Assembly: GCF_964063325.1 (NCBI RefSeq)
Contig: NZ_OZ061315.1
Coordinates: 1,364,001 to 1,428,000, forward strand
Reading direction: 5' to 3'
DNA length: 64,000 bases
Source of the DNA: Hafnia alvei
Lineage (GTDB): Bacteria > Pseudomonadota > Gammaproteobacteria > Enterobacterales > Enterobacteriaceae
Shown here: positions 44,204-53,433 of the stretch, one piece after another
How the letters are laid out: each line of letters starts with the position of its first letter
Numbering within the stretch: position 1 is the stretch's first letter
Notes under the pieces: generated by a model
Seen by the model: only the letters and a program-made list of their open reading frames with translations
What the model was told of the DNA's origin: nothing
The model's database searches: none
Made by a program: the position numbers and the translations under genes

Positions 44204-44500
44204 ATGAACGCCCAAACTTCTAAAGACCCTTTGCATGGCATCACGCTGGAAGCTTTGCTGACATCACTGGTGGAGCGTTATGGCTGGGCTGAGTTGGCGA
44301 AGATTATCAGCATTAACTGCTTCAAAAGCGATCCCAGCATTAAATCTAGCCTGAAGTTTTTGCGTCGCACCCCATGGGCTCGGCAAAAAGTGGAAGAGCT
44401 GTATATTGATTCACTGGCGGACACTCCTGCTGCCAGCCAAGAGGCCCAAGTCTCGGAGCCAAATCCTTGGGGTAAATGGGAAGAGAAGAAACCCTCTTAA
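44204..44500 (+). CDS. VF530-family (DUF2132) putative DNA-binding protein
   Basis: 98-aa cytosolic protein of the VF530 family, whose solved member from Vibrio fischeri has a compact helical fold proposed to bind DNA. The core DPLHGITLEALLTSLVERYG, then FKSDPSIKSSLKFLRRTPWAR, matches the family signature. A short Pro/Glu-rich tail follows. I start at MNAQTSKDP with AGGAA upstream instead of 17 codons earlier. Role unknown. Confidence 0.8.
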   Translation: MNAQTSKDPLHGITLEALLTSLVERYGWAELAKIISINCFKSDPSIKSSLKFLRRTPWARQKVEELYIDSLADTPAASQEAQVSEPNPWGKWEEKKPS

Positions 44501-44531
44501 AACCGCTTATTTTGAATAAGACGAGTTTGGT

Positions 44532-44560
44532 CTGTCATCCTCCAGCGCAGAGGATGACAG
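44532..44560. terminator. Shared terminator hairpin between convergent genes
   Basis: An 11-bp perfect stem CTGTCATCCTC (44532-44542) / GAGGATGACAG (44550-44560) with a 7-nt loop stands between the ends of the VF530-like gene and the oxidoreductase. T-runs are short on both sides. Confidence 0.65.
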
Positions 44561-44569
44561 CTTTAAAAA

Positions 44570-45106
44570 TCAGTCGGCGTTTTGTAATTCATGGATTCTG
44601 CTCAGTAATCCATTCACACCAGTATCAATTAATTGATCGGTAATATCGTTGGCACCCTGAATCAAATACGGATCTAGCCAATGCATGCCAACCAAATGAC
44701 TTATGTTGTTAAACGGTAATAAAAGGCTTTCAACAGGGTAGCGGTTGTACCCCTCGGCGGTGTACGCCTGCGCATTACCTCCTGTAGAGGTCGCGATCAT
44801 CAGCGATTTGCCATGTAATGCGTTGCCTTGGCTGCCATAGGCAAAACCATAAGTTAATACGGCATCTTGCCACTCTTTTAAAATCGCCGGAGAGCTATAC
44901 CAATAGAAGGGGAAGAGCATCACCACAATATCGTGCTCAACGAGCAATTTTTGTTCGCGTTCTACGTCGATGTTGTAATCAGGATAGTGACGCATAAGCT
45001 CATTCACCGTGACGTTTTTCTGAGTTTTCAATGCATCAATCGCAGCATGGCTGATGCGTGATTGATCGGGAAAACGATGCGCAGCTAATACCAGCACTTT
45101 TTTCAT
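44570..45106 (-). CDS. Flavodoxin-fold NAD(P)H oxidoreductase (KefF/quinone reductase-like)
   Basis: 178-aa FMN-dependent oxidoreductase of the NQO1/KefF type, likely reducing quinones or other electrophiles with NAD(P)H. Features are the N-terminal nucleotide loop VLAAHRFPDQSRIS, the FPFYWYSSPAILKEWQDAVLTYGFAYG block that is near-diagnostic of the family, and ATSTGGN. There is no kef antiporter gene nearby. It is divergent from a LysR gene that probably regulates it. Exact substrate unknown. Confidence 0.82.
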   Translation of the reverse strand: MKKVLVLAAHRFPDQSRISHAAIDALKTQKNVTVNELMRHYPDYNIDVEREQKLLVEHDIVVMLFPFYWYSSPAILKEWQDAVLTYGFAYGSQGNALHGKSLMIATSTGGNAQAYTAEGYNRYPVESLLLPFNNISHLVGMHWLDPYLIQGANDITDQLIDTGVNGLLSRIHELQNAD

Positions 45107-45232
45107 AGATTTTCTCTTGTGATTTCAATGATAGCGAGATGATAACGTTCGCGATGTGGGTATTTTTTCATTTCTTTGCGCGGTGGTGTAGCCTGTAAAA
45201 CAGTAAATCTGTTTCAACCTAAGGTTAAAAGC

Positions 45233-46120
45233 ATGGCATTGCCTGTAGACGTGTATCGATTAATCCCCGCTTTTTTGGCCTCGGCAGAGGCGCAAAGCTT
45301 TTCCGCCGCGGCGCGTCAATTGGGCATTAGCGCAGCGGCGGTGAGTAAGAATGTTCGGGCATTAGAAATGCGTTTAAATATTCGCTTATTTGCGCGCAAC
45401 ACGCATTTTGTCATGCTGACTGAAGAGGGGACGGATTTTCGCCGTCGGATAACGCCATTATGGCAGGCTTTAAATCAGGAATTAGACGATCGAAAGCTGA
45501 GTGAAGAACCCTCAGGGTTAGTTCGCGTGAGCGTAATCCCCGGTTTTGGTCGCCATCGACTGATGCCACTACTCCCTCTATTCAGTCAACGCTTTCCTAA
45601 GGTGACCATCGATCTCGAGATGGAGCCGCGTTTAGTGAATCTTATCGGTGAGAATATAGATGTGGCGATTGGCCAACGCACCGCCACCGACAGCCGATTG
45701 GTGGGGCGTGAAATGTGTATGGCCTACAGCAAAATGGCGGCATCTCCTGAGTATTTAGCGCGTTTTGGCACGCCACAAACGCTAGGCGATCTCCTCTCGC
45801 ATTGCCGCCTGATACATCGAAATTCAGGTAGCGGAAAGCTGATGACGTGGTGGGATCACGAAGGCAGCGTGAACGAGCAGCAAGCGTCATTTATTGCCAC
45901 ATCGCCAGACTGTTTGGTGGATGCAGCGCTAAGTCATATGGGTATTGTGTGTTTGGCGGATTGGTATCTTGAGGAACACTTTCACAGTGGGCGTTTAATA
46001 CCGATTCTGGAGCCTTTTTGGCCGCAAGCGCGTTCCATGCATATCTGGTATCCCTCGGCGGATTTGCCGCCAAGGGTCAGAGCGTGGGTTGACTTTGTGT
46101 TAACCCATTTCCCTGCGTGA
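45233..46120 (+). CDS. LysR-family regulator next to the oxidoreductase
   Basis: 295-aa LysR-type regulator. N-terminal winged helix with AQSFSAAARQLGISAAAVSKNVRALE, then a periplasmic-binding-like effector domain. I start at MALPVDVYRLIPAF, not 19 codons upstream. Divergent orientation and a 126-bp shared region suggest control of the flavodoxin-like gene. Effector unknown; redox-active quinones would fit. Confidence 0.88.
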   Translation: MALPVDVYRLIPAFLASAEAQSFSAAARQLGISAAAVSKNVRALEMRLNIRLFARNTHFVMLTEEGTDFRRRITPLWQALNQELDDRKLSEEPSGLVRVSVIPGFGRHRLMPLLPLFSQRFPKVTIDLEMEPRLVNLIGENIDVAIGQRTATDSRLVGREMCMAYSKMAASPEYLARFGTPQTLGDLLSHCRLIHRNSGSGKLMTWWDHEGSVNEQQASFIATSPDCLVDAALSHMGIVCLADWYLEEHFHSGRLIPILEPFWPQARSMHIWYPSADLPPRVRAWVDFVLTHFPA

Positions 46121-46129
46121 AAGTAGGCG

Positions 46130-46558
46130 TTACTGACGCATGCTGATTGCCATACGGTTGAAGGCGTTCATGAGGCTAATGGCAAAAGTTAAGTCAGCAA
46201 TTTCAGTATCGTTAAAGTGTTCTTTCAACGTCGCAAATAATTCATCCGATGTTCCGCAGTATGAAATATGCGTAACAGCTTCAGCCCAATCTAACGCCGC
46301 ACGTTCACGCGCGTCGAACGCTTCTGCCATACGCCAACCAGATAAAACATCCATTTTATGTTGGCTGTAACCGGCTTTACGCAGCGCCGTGCTGTGCATA
46401 TCCAAGCAAAATGCGCAGCCGTTGATCTGGGAAATGCGCAGGTAAACAAGTTCAACCAGATGGCCTAATGAGCTTTTGCTTAATGCCATGCTGGTTTGAA
46501 TTAAGCCGTTGTAGGCCTCAGGGGAAAGTTTGCCGTAGGCGAGACGCAGATGTGACAT
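46130..46558 (-). CDS. AhpD-like carboxymuconolactone decarboxylase-family protein
   Basis: 142-aa protein of the AhpD/CMD fold. The redox motif C48-x2-C51-x3-H55 (NGCAFCLDMHSTALRKAG) marks the alkylhydroperoxidase branch, which can reduce peroxides through the cysteine pair. I start at MSHLRLAYGK with GGAGAA upstream. Nine bases separate its end from the LysR gene's end. It is divergent from a MocR-type regulator, across a repeat-rich region that looks like an operator. Confidence 0.86.
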   Translation of the reverse strand: MSHLRLAYGKLSPEAYNGLIQTSMALSKSSLGHLVELVYLRISQINGCAFCLDMHSTALRKAGYSQHKMDVLSGWRMAEAFDARERAALDWAEAVTHISYCGTSDELFATLKEHFNDTEIADLTFAISLMNAFNRMAISMRQ

Positions 46559-46638
46559 GTTTATTCTCCGTAAAATACATTTGAACAGCACCAAAGAGCA
46601 TCGCTGTCATGGTTTGATAAAGCGACTTTACGCTCAAT

Positions 46639-46685
46639 ATGGCCTAGTATATAGAGCCATATTATTACTATTTTTATAGGCCATG
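46639..46685. promoter_or_regulatory. Repeat operator between the AhpD-like and MocR genes
   Basis: Three related half-sites: ATGGCCTA (46639-46646) inverted, ATAGAGCCAT (46651-46660) and ATAGGCCAT (46676-46684) direct. Centre spacings are about 13 and 24 bp. MocR regulators such as GabR bind paired direct repeats near their own start, so this is the likely site of the adjacent regulator, acting on both divergent genes. Confidence 0.6.
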
Positions 46686-46687
46686 TT

Positions 46688-48139
46688 ATGGCGGCACCTC
46701 ATCCTTTCCTCGTCGTAGACCATTCAGCAAAAGAGCCAATTTATCGCCAAATTTATCAACGTATTAAGATGGCGATTGCCGATGGGGTACTGGCTCCAGG
46801 TGAGCGGTTGCCTTCACTGCGTGGTTTGGCCAGCGATTTAAACGTTGCCCGTGGCACCGTTGAGGCCGCTTATGGATTGCTGAGCGGTGAAGGATATATC
46901 GAAAATAGCCAACAGGGCGGAACGCGGGTTTCTCGGCGGCTAAATATAGCGAAAAACATTGAGATACCTAAACCGATATTAGAAACACCTCGCCATGCCG
47001 GTATGCCTTTGCCTTCTTCACAGCTGTTGCCGTTTCAACTTGGCGCACCTGCTTTGGATGCATTTCCTTTAGGACAATGGAACCGTCTATTAAGTCAGTG
47101 CGCGCGCCAGACCCGGCGGGAAGAGCTCTCTCATCCTGCACCTCAAGGTTTTCTTGCGCTGCGGGAGGCGTTAGCCGGATATTTGCACATCTCGCGCGGT
47201 ATTCGCTGCGCAGCGCATCAGATATTTATCGCGGCAGGATATCGTTCTGTACTGTCACTGATTGCAAATGCCTTATTAAAACGCGGGGATGAAGTTTGGT
47301 TAGAAGAACCCTGTTTTCCGTTCCCGTGGCATGTGTTGCAAGATTTTGGTGTTAGTACCGTGCCTATTCCGGTTGATGAACAGGGGTTGTGCGTGGAAAA
47401 AGGCGTGCGCGATCATCCACAGGCACGCGCAGCGCTGGTGACGCCAGCACATCAAAGCCCGCTTGGTTTAGGACTTAGCCTGCCACGACGCATGCAGCTT
47501 TTAGCGTGGGCGCAACGCCAGCAAAGCTGGATCATTGAAGATGACTATGACGGCGAATTTCACTACCAAGGGCATCCGCTACCGGCGCTGAAAAGCTTAG
47601 ATCAGCTGGAGCGCGTGCTGTACGTCGGCACTTTTAGCAAGGTGCTATTTCCGGGGTTGCGTATTGCTTATGTGGTGGTGCCGGAATCTCTACTACCTCA
47701 ATTTCATCAGACTATGCGAACGTATCCCTGTGTGTGTCCCACGCTCATGCAGGCTACTACCGCGCAGTTTATTTATTCTGGGCAGTTTTATCGTCATCTA
47801 AAAAAAATGCGAAGTTTGTATGCTCAACGCCGAATTTGGCTGGTGCAGGCATTACAACGACAGACGCGTTATCGGCTAACCACCGAGCTTCAGGCTGGCG
47901 GTATGCATTTGCTGGTGCGGTTACCCGAATGTTTCGATGATGCTTTGGTTGAAAGAGAGGCGCGGGTACAGGGGCTTGCGTTGGAGGCACTCAGCGTTTG
48001 GTATCATGGCGCTGAAAATTCTTCTCACGGACTAATATTAGGATTTACCAACGTTGAGAGCGAAGCAATGGCACGGCAATGGGTGGAATTATTGTTGAAT
48101 GTGCTGGCGCGTTGTTCTCCCGTTGCGAGTGAGCGCTGA
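46688..48139 (+). CDS. MocR-type (GntR/aminotransferase) regulator
   Basis: 483-aa regulator made of an N-terminal GntR winged helix (GVLAPGERLPSLRGLASDLNVARGTVEAAY) and a fold-type I PLP-binding domain (from about residue 110). The PLP site shows IIEDDYDGEFHY and the lysine in YVGTFSKVLFPGLRI. Such regulators (PdxR, GabR) sense PLP or amino compounds bound to PLP. No pdxST or gab genes are next to it, so it probably controls the divergent AhpD-like gene and itself. Confidence 0.9.
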   Translation: MAAPHPFLVVDHSAKEPIYRQIYQRIKMAIADGVLAPGERLPSLRGLASDLNVARGTVEAAYGLLSGEGYIENSQQGGTRVSRRLNIAKNIEIPKPILETPRHAGMPLPSSQLLPFQLGAPALDAFPLGQWNRLLSQCARQTRREELSHPAPQGFLALREALAGYLHISRGIRCAAHQIFIAAGYRSVLSLIANALLKRGDEVWLEEPCFPFPWHVLQDFGVSTVPIPVDEQGLCVEKGVRDHPQARAALVTPAHQSPLGLGLSLPRRMQLLAWAQRQQSWIIEDDYDGEFHYQGHPLPALKSLDQLERVLYVGTFSKVLFPGLRIAYVVVPESLLPQFHQTMRTYPCVCPTLMQATTAQFIYSGQFYRHLKKMRSLYAQRRIWLVQALQRQTRYRLTTELQAGGMHLLVRLPECFDDALVEREARVQGLALEALSVWYHGAENSSHGLILGFTNVESEAMARQWVELLLNVLARCSPVASER

Positions 48140-48203
48140 ACTCAGTACCATTTGCGCCTCAAATTTAGGCGCTAATAATAACGATGATTATGCAGGCTGA
48201 TTT

Positions 48204-49148
48204 ATGCAGACAGTAAAACGGGTGCTCTTAGCGCCGATGGAAGGGGTTCTCGACTCTTTGGTGCGTGAACTGCTGACCGAAGTGAATGATTACGATCTCT
48301 GCATCACCGAATTTGTGCGCGTGGTGGACAGCCTGCTGCCTGAAAAAGTCTATTATCGTCTTTGCCCCGAACTGGCGAATCAAAGCCTAACGCCTTCAGG
48401 AACCCCAGTGCGCGTGCAGTTATTGGGACAGCATCCTCAGTGGTTGGGGGAAAATGCGGCGCGTGCCGTTGAGCTTGGGTCGTGGGGCGTGGATTTGAAC
48501 TGTGGCTGCCCCTCGAAAATGGTCAACGGCAGCGGCGGCGGCGCGACGTTACTCAAAGATCCTGAGATGATTTATCTCGGCGCCAAAGCGATGCGTGAAG
48601 CGGTACCGTCACATTTACCCGTCACGGTGAAGGTGCGTCTTGGCTGGGATTCGGGCGCGCGTCAGTTTGAAATTGCCGATGCGGTACAGCAAGCGGGTGC
48701 AACCGAAATTACCGTGCATGGACGTACCAAAGAAGATGGTTATAAGGCCGATAAAATTAATTGGGCAGCGATTGGCGAAATTCGTCAACGTCTGAGTATT
48801 CCCGTGATCGCGAACGGTGAAATTTGGGATTGGCAAAGCGCGCAAGATTGCATGGCGGCCACCGGCTGCGATTCAGTGATGATTGGCCGTGGAGCGCTAA
48901 ACGTGCCGAATCTGAGCCGTGTCATTAAACAAAATGCACCTAAAATGCCGTGGTCTGAGGTGATGCAGCTACTCAAAAAATATGTGCGGCTTGAGAAGCA
49001 GGGCGACACCGGGCTATATCATGTCGCTCGCATTAAGCAGTGGCTGGGGTATTTGCGTAAAGAATATGCTGAAGCTTCAGAGGTCTTCAGTGAAATCCGT
49101 GCGCTGAAAACCTCAGCAGATATTGCCCGCACAATAGAGCGTCTATAG
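48204..49148 (+). CDS. dusC: tRNA-dihydrouridine(16) synthase DusC
   Basis: FMN enzyme that reduces U16 of tRNA to dihydrouridine with NADPH. 314 aa, against 315 in E. coli. TIM barrel start VLLAPMEGVLDSLVREL, catalytic cysteine in DLNCGCPSKMVNGSGGG, then KVRLGWD and ANGEIWDW. Single gene. Confidence 0.95.
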   Translation: MQTVKRVLLAPMEGVLDSLVRELLTEVNDYDLCITEFVRVVDSLLPEKVYYRLCPELANQSLTPSGTPVRVQLLGQHPQWLGENAARAVELGSWGVDLNCGCPSKMVNGSGGGATLLKDPEMIYLGAKAMREAVPSHLPVTVKVRLGWDSGARQFEIADAVQQAGATEITVHGRTKEDGYKADKINWAAIGEIRQRLSIPVIANGEIWDWQSAQDCMAATGCDSVMIGRGALNVPNLSRVIKQNAPKMPWSEVMQLLKKYVRLEKQGDTGLYHVARIKQWLGYLRKEYAEASEVFSEIRALKTSADIARTIERL

Positions 49149-49149
49149 C

Positions 49150-49179
49150 GCTAACTACTCTTTCGCTAACTACTCTTTC
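49150..49179. repeat. 15-bp perfect tandem duplication
   Basis: GCTAACTACTCTTTC occurs twice head to tail. It spans the junction between the ends of dusC and the convergent eamA, covering the last three codons of eamA and bases beyond. A recent slippage duplication is the simplest cause. Confidence 0.9.
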
Positions 49180-50090
49180 TCAATGGCTGGGCAGCGTGTC
49201 CGCTTAGCCATCAGTTTTCCGCCAAAAACATTCACCAATAATCCCAGCATGATGAGCAGCAAGCCATAGATCTGTAGAGTCGAAATTCGCTCGCCTAAAA
49301 TGAGTGCGCCGCTGGTTAATCCAACCACGGGTACCAGCAAAGCGAACGGCGTTACGCGCCACGTTTCATAACGGGTCAGCAAGCTTCCCCATAGTCCATA
49401 GCCAACATGAGTGGAAAGAAACGCGATATAGCACAGGGCCAGAACGGTCGGAATGCCAATATTCAGCACGCTGCTTTCAATAACGGTTTGTCCTTCGAAC
49501 AGCCACGAACACAGTAAAAAAGGTAAAATGGGCACCAAAGCGCTCCACACCACCAAAGACATAATGCTGGTCTTGCCCGCATTTTGCATGATAGAACGGT
49601 TGGTAATGTTGCCGCATGCCCATGAGAATCCCGCCGCCAGCGTAAAGAGCAGGGCGATTAAGGGAATGTTGGTTAAGCTTCCCGTCATACCACCTTTAGC
49701 GAGTACCAGCATGCCTACCGCAGCCATAAGAATGCCGACGACCTGACTGCGTTTGATTTTCTCACCAAGAATCAATGCGCCAAGCAAAACGCTAAAGAAC
49801 ACCTGCGATTGCAATACGACGGAGGCAATACCAGACGGCATACCTAGATTGATGGCGCAGAACAAAAAGGCAAACTGTGCGAAGCTGATGGTAAGCCCAT
49901 AAATAACAATCCCTTTCAATGGGATTTTTGGCCGTGGTACAAAGAATATCGCCGGAAACACAACCAGAATAAAACGCAGTGCGCCGAGGAGCAAAGGTGG
50001 CATGCCGTGCAAGCCCACCTTGATGACCACAAAGTTTACCCCCCAGATAACGACGACACACAGGGCTAATAACATATCTTTAATGGACAT
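49170..50090 (-). CDS. eamA: EamA-family transporter (O-acetylserine/cysteine exporter-like)
   Basis: 306-aa drug/metabolite-superfamily transporter with ten transmembrane helices in two EamA repeats. It resembles E. coli EamA (YdeD, 299 aa), which exports O-acetylserine and cysteine; WGVNFVVIKVGLHGMPPLLL, SFAQFAFLFCAINLGMPSG and RYETWRVTPFALLVPVVGL are shared. The C-terminus differs. Convergent with dusC and divergent from tam. The substrate is inferred from similarity. Confidence 0.85.
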   Translation of the reverse strand: MSIKDMLLALCVVVIWGVNFVVIKVGLHGMPPLLLGALRFILVVFPAIFFVPRPKIPLKGIVIYGLTISFAQFAFLFCAINLGMPSGIASVVLQSQVFFSVLLGALILGEKIKRSQVVGILMAAVGMLVLAKGGMTGSLTNIPLIALLFTLAAGFSWACGNITNRSIMQNAGKTSIMSLVVWSALVPILPFLLCSWLFEGQTVIESSVLNIGIPTVLALCYIAFLSTHVGYGLWGSLLTRYETWRVTPFALLVPVVGLTSGALILGERISTLQIYGLLLIMLGLLVNVFGGKLMAKRTRCPAIEKE

Positions 50091-50292
50091 TATGACTCCT
50101 TGAAAGGGCGCGCTTTTTTGCGTTTTCTTACTGGCTTGGATGCGAAACTATAGCTAAAGTCATCAAGGCGAGATACCCGTGAACGGGATATGTTCCGAAT
50201 AAAGAGAAAGGCGGCGCTGTTAGCCTGCTTAGACGCGTGGCAAACCATAAATTTGACTATCCAACAGAAGATTCTGCTTAAAGGAAAACGTC

Positions 50293-51081
50293 ATGAGCGA
50301 TTGGGATCCCGAACTGTATTTACGCTTTGAGGCGGAAAGAACGCGTCCAGCGCGTGAACTGCTTGCCAGAATTAATCATCCTCACGCTACGCGGGTTAGC
50401 GATTTAGGCTGCGGGCCAGGTAACAGCACGGCGCTCTTAGCGCAGGCGTGGTCAACGGCGCAGGTGACCGGCGTAGATACCTCGCTCAATATGCTCAAAA
50501 AAGCGCAAGAACGATTACCGCAGTGTACGTTTGTACAATCGGATATTAGCCATTGGCAGCCCGAAGAAGCGCAGGACGTGATCTATGCCAACGCGGCTTT
50601 GCAGTGGGTGTTGGATCATGAAACCCTGTTGCCTCATTTGGTCGCGCAGCTGGCGGATAATGGGGTTCTGGCCATTCAAATGCCAGACAATCTCAACCAG
50701 CCTTCTCATGCACTGATGCGAAAGGTGGCGGCGGAAGGGCCATGGGAAAGTCTGAATGGTGAGGCTGAATCGGTACGTAAGAAACTGCTGACTACCGAGG
50801 AGTATTACGATCTGCTGGCGCTACAGGGGTGTAACGTCGATATTTGGCGCACCACCTATTACCACGTTATGCCATCGGCCTCTGCAATCATTGATTGGTT
50901 AAGTTCCACCGGATTGCGTCCCTTCCTCGATAAACTCAACGAGAGTCAGCGACCAGAGTTTCTTCGTCGTTATTTATTCGAGCTCGAGCAAGTCTATACA
51001 CCACGTGCCGATGGAAAGGTGTTATTGGCATTTCCTCGCCTGTTTATTGTGGCGCGCAATGTGGAGAACGGGGCGATATAG
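50293..51081 (+). CDS. tam: Trans-aconitate 2-methyltransferase Tam
   Basis: SAM-dependent enzyme that methylates trans-aconitate, an inhibitor formed from cis-aconitate. 262 aa, against 252 in E. coli. SAM loop DLGCGPGNSTALL, then ANAALQWVLDH and IQMPDN, and the C-terminal LLAFPRLFIVARN. AAGGAAAACG before the ATG. Single gene. Confidence 0.92.
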   Translation: MSDWDPELYLRFEAERTRPARELLARINHPHATRVSDLGCGPGNSTALLAQAWSTAQVTGVDTSLNMLKKAQERLPQCTFVQSDISHWQPEEAQDVIYANAALQWVLDHETLLPHLVAQLADNGVLAIQMPDNLNQPSHALMRKVAAEGPWESLNGEAESVRKKLLTTEEYYDLLALQGCNVDIWRTTYYHVMPSASAIIDWLSSTGLRPFLDKLNESQRPEFLRRYLFELEQVYTPRADGKVLLAFPRLFIVARNVENGAI

Positions 51082-51331
51082 CCATGCTGGGGGGGAGATA
51101 GTATTCATTATTGTTAGTCAAAAACTGGATGACGATCTGAATATTGAACTCACAACCAGAAACATAATTATTACATCTTCTCGTAGCTGAAACATTCACG
51201 TTAAGAGTATGATTATCGCCAGCTTGTCGGCCTGTATCCCTTGTGTGGCGCGGCAAGCAGCGTTCCGAGGATTTAAGCACACTATTTTATGCTGCCCTCG
51301 GTGTTATCGAACATTTGATTGATACGTGATC

Positions 51332-52270
51332 ATGCCTGTAAAACTCCGATATTCCTTATTAAGCCTGTTGCTTTTAGGCAGCAGCGTGGCCTGCGTTCCA
51401 AACGTGCTTGCAAGTGAGAACGCGCCAACAACGCATAATGCTTCTTCTTTGGTATTAGCGTCAGGCAGTGCAATGGTGGTGGATTTAAAAACCCATAGCG
51501 TCATTTATTCGAGTAACCCAGACGTGCAGGTGCCTATTGCTTCAATCACTAAACTGATGACAGCAATGGTAGCGTTAGATGCTAAGCCGGCGATGGATGA
51601 AGTGATTTCGGTGGATATCCACAATACCAAAGAGCTGAAAGGCGTTTTCTCTCGGGTGCGCGTGGGAAGTGAGGTCAGCCGTCGTCAAATGATGTTAATG
51701 GCGCTCATGTCGTCTGAAAACCGTGCGGCGGCGAGTCTGGCCCATCATTATCCGGGCGGCTATAACGCCTTTATTAAAGCGATGAATGCTAAAGCGCGTT
51801 CGCTGGGCATGACTCATACGCGTTACGTTGAGCCCACCGGGCTTTCTGTGAACAACGTGTCAACGGCGAGGGATTTAACCAAGCTGCTGACGGCGAGCAA
51901 AAACTACCCGTTAATTAGCGAGCTGAGCACCACAGAAACGAAGTCGGTGACTTTCTCAAACCCGGTTTATACCGAAACATTTAACAATACCAACCATTTG
52001 GTTCGTAATGATAAATGGGCAATCCAACTGACTAAGACCGGCTTTACGAATCAGGCCGGTCATTGCTTGGCGATGCGTACCACTATCGGTGGTCGTCAGG
52101 TGGCGCTGGTGGTGCTGGATGCTTTCGGAAAATATACCCATTTTGCCGATGCTAACCGCCTGCGAGATTGGATGTTAACCGGTAAAGCATCGCCGGTTCC
52201 TGCGGCTGCGCTGAGCTATAAAAAACAGAAAGGCCTGCACGGTAGCGTACAGGTGGCTGATAATAAATAG
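51332..52270 (+). CDS. pbpG: D-alanyl-D-alanine endopeptidase PbpG (PBP7)
   Basis: Low-molecular-weight penicillin-binding protein that cuts D-Ala-mDAP cross-links in the periplasm. 312 aa, against about 310 in E. coli. Signal peptide to near residue 28, then SxxK at S71-ITK74, SxN in SSENRAA and KTG in TKTGFTN. I chose ATG (MPVKLRYS) over a GTG two codons earlier, by likeness to the E. coli start. Own terminator. Confidence 0.94.
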   Translation: MPVKLRYSLLSLLLLGSSVACVPNVLASENAPTTHNASSLVLASGSAMVVDLKTHSVIYSSNPDVQVPIASITKLMTAMVALDAKPAMDEVISVDIHNTKELKGVFSRVRVGSEVSRRQMMLMALMSSENRAAASLAHHYPGGYNAFIKAMNAKARSLGMTHTRYVEPTGLSVNNVSTARDLTKLLTASKNYPLISELSTTETKSVTFSNPVYTETFNNTNHLVRNDKWAIQLTKTGFTNQAGHCLAMRTTIGGRQVALVVLDAFGKYTHFADANRLRDWMLTGKASPVPAAALSYKKQKGLHGSVQVADNK

Positions 52271-52333
52271 CTCTCAAAAATAAATCGTTTTGAGCATTAA
52301 TCGGTGCTGATAGTTTTCCTGCACACGATAAGC

Positions 52334-52365
52334 ACGGCAGAGGCTAAAACCTCTGCCGTTTTTTT
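52334..52365 (+). terminator. Terminator after pbpG
   Basis: Ten-bp stem ACGGCAGAGG (52334-52343) / CCTCTGCCGT (52350-52359) with a 6-nt loop, then seven T. Confidence 0.95.
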
Positions 52366-52453
52366 ATGCATAAAGGTGATTTTGAGATTAACGCGACATT
52401 TTTACCCCTAGCCCCTATCATTATCTCAGTGATTAAAGCTTAAGGATTTCAAT

Positions 52454-53371
52454 GTGGCTGGTGGTAGCTTACTAACGTTATTAGATGATATTGCTTCAGT
52501 GTTAGACGACGTTGCGCTGATGAGCAAAATGGCCGCTCGTAAAACCGCCGGGGTTTTAGGCGATGATTTAGCCCTGAACGCAGAGCAGGTCACCGGCGTT
52601 TCGGCTGAACGAGAACTGCCGGTGGTGTGGGCAGTGGCAAAGGGATCTCTGCTCAACAAAGTCATTTTAGTGCCGCTGGCCTTGCTGATCAGCGCTTTTG
52701 CCGCGTGGGCGATAACCCCTTTGCTGATGCTAGGTGGGGCATTCTTGTGCTACGAAGGTTTTGAGAAACTGGCGCATAAAATGTTGCACGGCAAAGAGGA
52801 AAAACATCAGCCAAAAGCCGAAGAGAAGGTGCCTGATGATCTACGCGCCTACGAAAAGGCCAAAATAAAAGGGGCCATACGCACCGATTTTATTCTCTCT
52901 GCCGAAATTGTGGCGATTACGCTCGGCACGGTGGCCGGTGCCCCTTTCATCCAGCAGGTAATCGTGCTCAGTGGTATTGCTATTGTGATGACGCTGGGTG
53001 TTTACGGTATCGTTGCAGGCATTGTGAAGCTTGATGATTTAGGCCTGTGGATGAGCAAAAAAAGCTCGGCGCTGGCAAAAAAACTGGGCGGATGGATCGT
53101 TGATGCCGCGCCGTATCTGATGAAAATCCTCTCTGTGGTAGGTACGGCGGCAATGTTTATGGTCGGCGGTGGGATTATCGTTCACGGTTTGCCGTGGGTG
53201 CATCACTACTTTGAGCATTTAGCAGAAAGCGGAGCCGACCTACCCACCGTAGGTACCGTGATTGCAGGCCTTGGCCCTACGCTGCTGAATTTGGTGTTTG
53301 GAGTTATCGCAGGGGCCATTGTATTGCTGGTAGTAAGTGGCGTAGGGAAGCTGATCCCGAGGAAGGGGTAA
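52454..53371 (+). CDS. yedI: DUF808 inner-membrane protein YedI
   Basis: 305-aa polytopic membrane protein of the DUF808 family, close to E. coli YedI over its whole length. Shared blocks are SLLTLLDDIA, KTAGVLGDDLALNAEQV, RELPVVWAVAKGSL and KIKGAIRTDFILSAEIVAITLG. Start is GTG with AAGGA eight bases upstream; an overlapping ATG is out of frame. Function unknown. Confidence 0.92.
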   Translation: MAGGSLLTLLDDIASVLDDVALMSKMAARKTAGVLGDDLALNAEQVTGVSAERELPVVWAVAKGSLLNKVILVPLALLISAFAAWAITPLLMLGGAFLCYEGFEKLAHKMLHGKEEKHQPKAEEKVPDDLRAYEKAKIKGAIRTDFILSAEIVAITLGTVAGAPFIQQVIVLSGIAIVMTLGVYGIVAGIVKLDDLGLWMSKKSSALAKKLGGWIVDAAPYLMKILSVVGTAAMFMVGGGIIVHGLPWVHHYFEHLAESGADLPTVGTVIAGLGPTLLNLVFGVIAGAIVLLVVSGVGKLIPRKG

Positions 53372-53433
53372 GACTAATCATAGCCCGAGCATTCTGGATA
53401 GGGCTTAAGATTTCGAACGCCAGCTAGCATCTG

